Below, one piece after another: positions 62,353-64,000 of a stretch of 64,000 nt of DNA; within the stretch, counting starts at the first letter, position 1; every line of letters begins with the position of its first letter. The notes below the pieces were generated by a model that worked only from the letters and a program-made list of their open reading frames with translations, did not search any database and was not told where the DNA came from. The translations under genes were made by a program, and so were the position numbers. The stretch is from positions 1,226,035-1,290,034 of the forward strand of contig NZ_BDBD01000011.1 in assembly GCF_001612805.1 (NCBI RefSeq), written 5' to 3'. Source of the stretch: Nocardia coubleae NBRC 108252 (lineage in GTDB: Bacteria > Actinomycetota > Actinomycetes > Mycobacteriales > Mycobacteriaceae).

Positions 62353-62637
62353 TCAGATCTTGTCCACGGTCGCCAGGGCGTCCACCAGCACCTCGTGCGC
62401 CTGCTCGAGGATGCGCGCGCGGCGGGTGATGTCGGCCCCGGTCTCGGTGTTCTCCGCGGGTCCCGGTGTGGGCCGCTCGCCGAGTTCGGCGAGCAACTCG
62501 TCGACCTGGGATCTGATCCGATTCGGGTCGGCCGGTACGTGATGCGCCTGAGCGCCCGGCAGGTGACTGCCGGGCATCGGGATCCCTGGTCGGGGTTGCG
62601 GTGACGCGCCGGGCGGCGGCGAACTCGGAGTACTCAT
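62353..62637 (-). CDS. Conserved small protein between HAD phosphatase and tlyA
   Basis: 94 aa. A Pro-rich start is followed by a helical segment (RIRSQVDELLAELGERP, ARILEQAHEVLVDALATVDKI). Equivalent of the small conserved hypothetical gene Rv1693 by position and length. ATG 62637 is used. Function unknown; perhaps a small dimerisation protein. Confidence 0.85.
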   Translation of the reverse strand: MSTPSSPPPGASPQPRPGIPMPGSHLPGAQAHHVPADPNRIRSQVDELLAELGERPTPGPAENTETGADITRRARILEQAHEVLVDALATVDKI

Positions 62638-62650
62638 CGTGACGTCAACG

Positions 62651-63544
62651 CTATCGGATTTCCGAATCGACCGCGCGCACCCGTACCGCCCTGCCCGGGT
62701 GCTGCCGCAACAGATCCGCGACATCGGCGGGCGCGACCGCTCCCGGCACGATCTCGGCGTTGAGGGCGTCGAGGGACTGCGCGATGTAGGTGGGCACCTG
62801 CGCGGGCGACGCGGCGGCCACCTCGTCGATGGTGCTCACCCCGGTCAAAACCAGCAGCGAATCGAGACCGAGACCGTTCGCACCCTCGATGTCGGTGTCG
62901 AGCCGGTCCCCGACGACCAGCGCGTTTCGGGTCCCCGCCCGCTCGACGGCGTCTTCCATCAGCGGCGCGTAGGGCTTGCCCGCCACCAGCGGTTCGCGAT
63001 CGGACGCGGCCCGCAGCGCGGCGACCATCGAACCGTTGCCGGGCGCGAGCCCCCGTTCGTTCGGCAGCGTCCGGTCGGTATTGGCAGCCACCCACAGCAC
63101 CCCAGCACGCAAGGCGTAGGCAGCCTCGGCAAGGTCGGGCCACGCCGTGGTCGGCGAATGCCCCTGCACCACAGCCGCGGGCGGCACGTCCGCGAACCGG
63201 CGAACCGGCTTCAGCCCGACCGCCTCGACTTCGGCCGCGAGATCATCGGTGCCGACAACCAGCACCTCCTCCCCCGCCGACAGCCGCTGACCGAGCATGC
63301 GCGCGGCCGCCTGCGCACTCGTCACCACGTCCTCGGCAGTCGCCGGATACCCCAATTCGGCCAGATGCCCCGCGACCTTCGCGGGCCCACGCGCCGCGTT
63401 ATTGGTCACATAAACCAACCGCTGCGCCGAATCACCCTGTGGCACAAGCGCTTCGGGTGCGCCATCGATCACCTCGGGCCCGCGGTACAGCGTCCCGTCC
63501 AGATCGAGCAGCAAGGCCTCATATTGATCCCGTAGCCGATTCAC
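62651..63544 (-). CDS. HAD-IIA phosphatase, NagD/PGP-like
   Basis: 297 aa. Motif I LLLDLDGTLYRG with nucleophile Asp; motif II VYVTNNAARGP; C2 cap; motif III Lys in LVAGKPYAPLMEDA; motif IV VVGDRLDTDIEGANGLG. By synteny it is Rv1692, reported to be a glycerol 3-phosphate phosphatase in mycobacteria. GTG 63544. First gene of the HAD-Rv1693-tlyA-nadK-recN series. Confidence 0.93.
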   Translation of the reverse strand: MNRLRDQYEALLLDLDGTLYRGPEVIDGAPEALVPQGDSAQRLVYVTNNAARGPAKVAGHLAELGYPATAEDVVTSAQAAARMLGQRLSAGEEVLVVGTDDLAAEVEAVGLKPVRRFADVPPAAVVQGHSPTTAWPDLAEAAYALRAGVLWVAANTDRTLPNERGLAPGNGSMVAALRAASDREPLVAGKPYAPLMEDAVERAGTRNALVVGDRLDTDIEGANGLGLDSLLVLTGVSTIDEVAAASPAQVPTYIAQSLDALNAEIVPGAVAPADVADLLRQHPGRAVRVRAVDSEIR

Positions 63545-63717
63545 ACACCCTCACTCCGTCGTCGTGCCGGGCCGAGTACATCTGCGACCCTAAGCGAGAC
63601 CACCGACAAATTCGGCTCACCCCGAATCGCCCTCGCCACCTTCATGATCAAGCATCCCCACCACCCCCGACCCCCAGAGTGCCCATGTTCACCCCACCCC
63701 CCGGCGCGTCGCCCACT
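63545..63717. other. Non-coding stretch upstream of the HAD gene
   Basis: No credible gene. Together with the tandem repeat that follows it makes 456 bp without coding sequence up to the window edge. It should hold the promoter of the HAD-tlyA-nadK-recN operon, but I see no clear -10 element. Confidence 0.4.
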
Positions 63718-64000
63718 GGCACCACCCGAGTCCGCCACCTACCGCACTCCCATCCCCGTGGCACTTCTCGAGTCCACCGCCTATTGCACTCTCAGCCTGC
63801 GTGGCACTACTCGAGTCGCCACCTACCGGGCTCCCGGCCACACGGCACCACTTGAGTTCGCCACCTACCGCGCTCCCAGCCCGCGTGGCACTACTCGAGT
63901 CCGCCACCTACCGCGCTCCCAGCCCGCGTGGCACTACTCGAGTCCGCCGCCTACCGCGCTCCCAGCCACACGGCACCACTTAAGTCCGCCATGACCGCAC
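63718..64000. repeat. 42-43-bp tandem repeat array, at least seven units
   Basis: Units begin with GGCAC at 63718, 63760, 63803, 63844, 63887, 63930 and 63972, with steps of 41-43 bp. The typical unit is GGCACTACTCGAGTCCGCC followed by ACCTACCGCGCTCCCAGC and CCGCGT. Most units contain ACTCGAGT. The period is not a multiple of three, and stops occur in each frame, so it is non-coding. The last unit runs into the window end and degenerates. Confidence 0.9.

Noticed and set aside
63718..64000. Possible CRISPR array
   Set aside because: The whole 42-43-bp unit is repeated without unique spacers, and no cas gene is present. It is a tandem repeat.

Overview
The window reads as a chromosome segment of a high-GC actinomycete, most probably Nocardia or a close relative. 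The basis is strong third-position GC coding, many GTG starts, leaderless TANNNT promoters, and a right-hand block (46.4-63.5 kb) whose gene order matches the conserved Mycobacterium tuberculosis Rv1692-Rv1713 region. No rRNA, tRNA, transposase, prophage or CRISPR array was seen.

Layout. 0-5 kb: a divergent secreted propeller-like protein, then a DyP peroxidase-encapsulin operon and a CydA-type oxidase subunit without CydB. 5-14 kb: an Asn/Gly-repeat surface protein, a P450, a topoisomerase IB, a small stress-type protein, a MarR-acyl-CoA ligase pair and a PLP decarboxylase. 14-26 kb: small regulator/enzyme modules (TetR-hydrolase with twin operators, HxlR, DJ-1), a sugar-dehydrogenase-like lipoprotein broken at its lipobox, an ATP-grasp/CocE hydrolase pair, a YbdK-type ligase with a VOC protein, and an OhrR-like regulator. 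26-31 kb: a sugar porter, GH65 phosphorylase and beta-phosphoglucomutase operon. 31-36 kb: ArsR-SRPBCC, RibD-like, epoxide hydrolase-like and SDR genes, then an ECF41/SigJ-type sigma factor facing a flavoreductase-SnoaL fusion. 36-41 kb: a cluster of small stress and membrane proteins, a nucleotidyltransferase-BON fusion and a phosphoesterase, ending in a 566-bp gene-free stretch with a perfect CRP/GlxR-type site. 41-46 kb: aspartokinase divergent from a shortened homoserine-dehydrogenase-like protein, YggT, and a hydrolase/TetR pair.

46-64 kb is the housekeeping block on the minus strand: HAD phosphatase, small protein, tlyA, nadK, recN, steA, mctB, pyrG, NUDIX, xerD, parA, scpA, scpB, rluB, cmk, der. 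Most junctions overlap by 4 nt (ATGA or GTGA), so translation is probably coupled. A plus-strand SRPBCC gene interrupts the block between steA and recN, and a 42-43-bp tandem repeat lies beyond it.

The most notable result is regulatory. At least five small or stress-type transcription units (8.8, 24.6, 30.8, 38.1 and 38.3 kb) carry a G(T/A)TT-N15-GGGTA(T/G) promoter with exactly the same 15-nt spacer, a weaker copy lies at 37.0 kb. This is the signature of the SigF/SigB general-stress sigma class and suggests a regulon not otherwise evident from the gene names. Other leads are the mirrored TetR operators at 15.2 kb, a palindromic element inside the scpA N-terminus, the catalytically depleted homoserine dehydrogenase homologue, and the lipobox frameshift at 18.33 kb.
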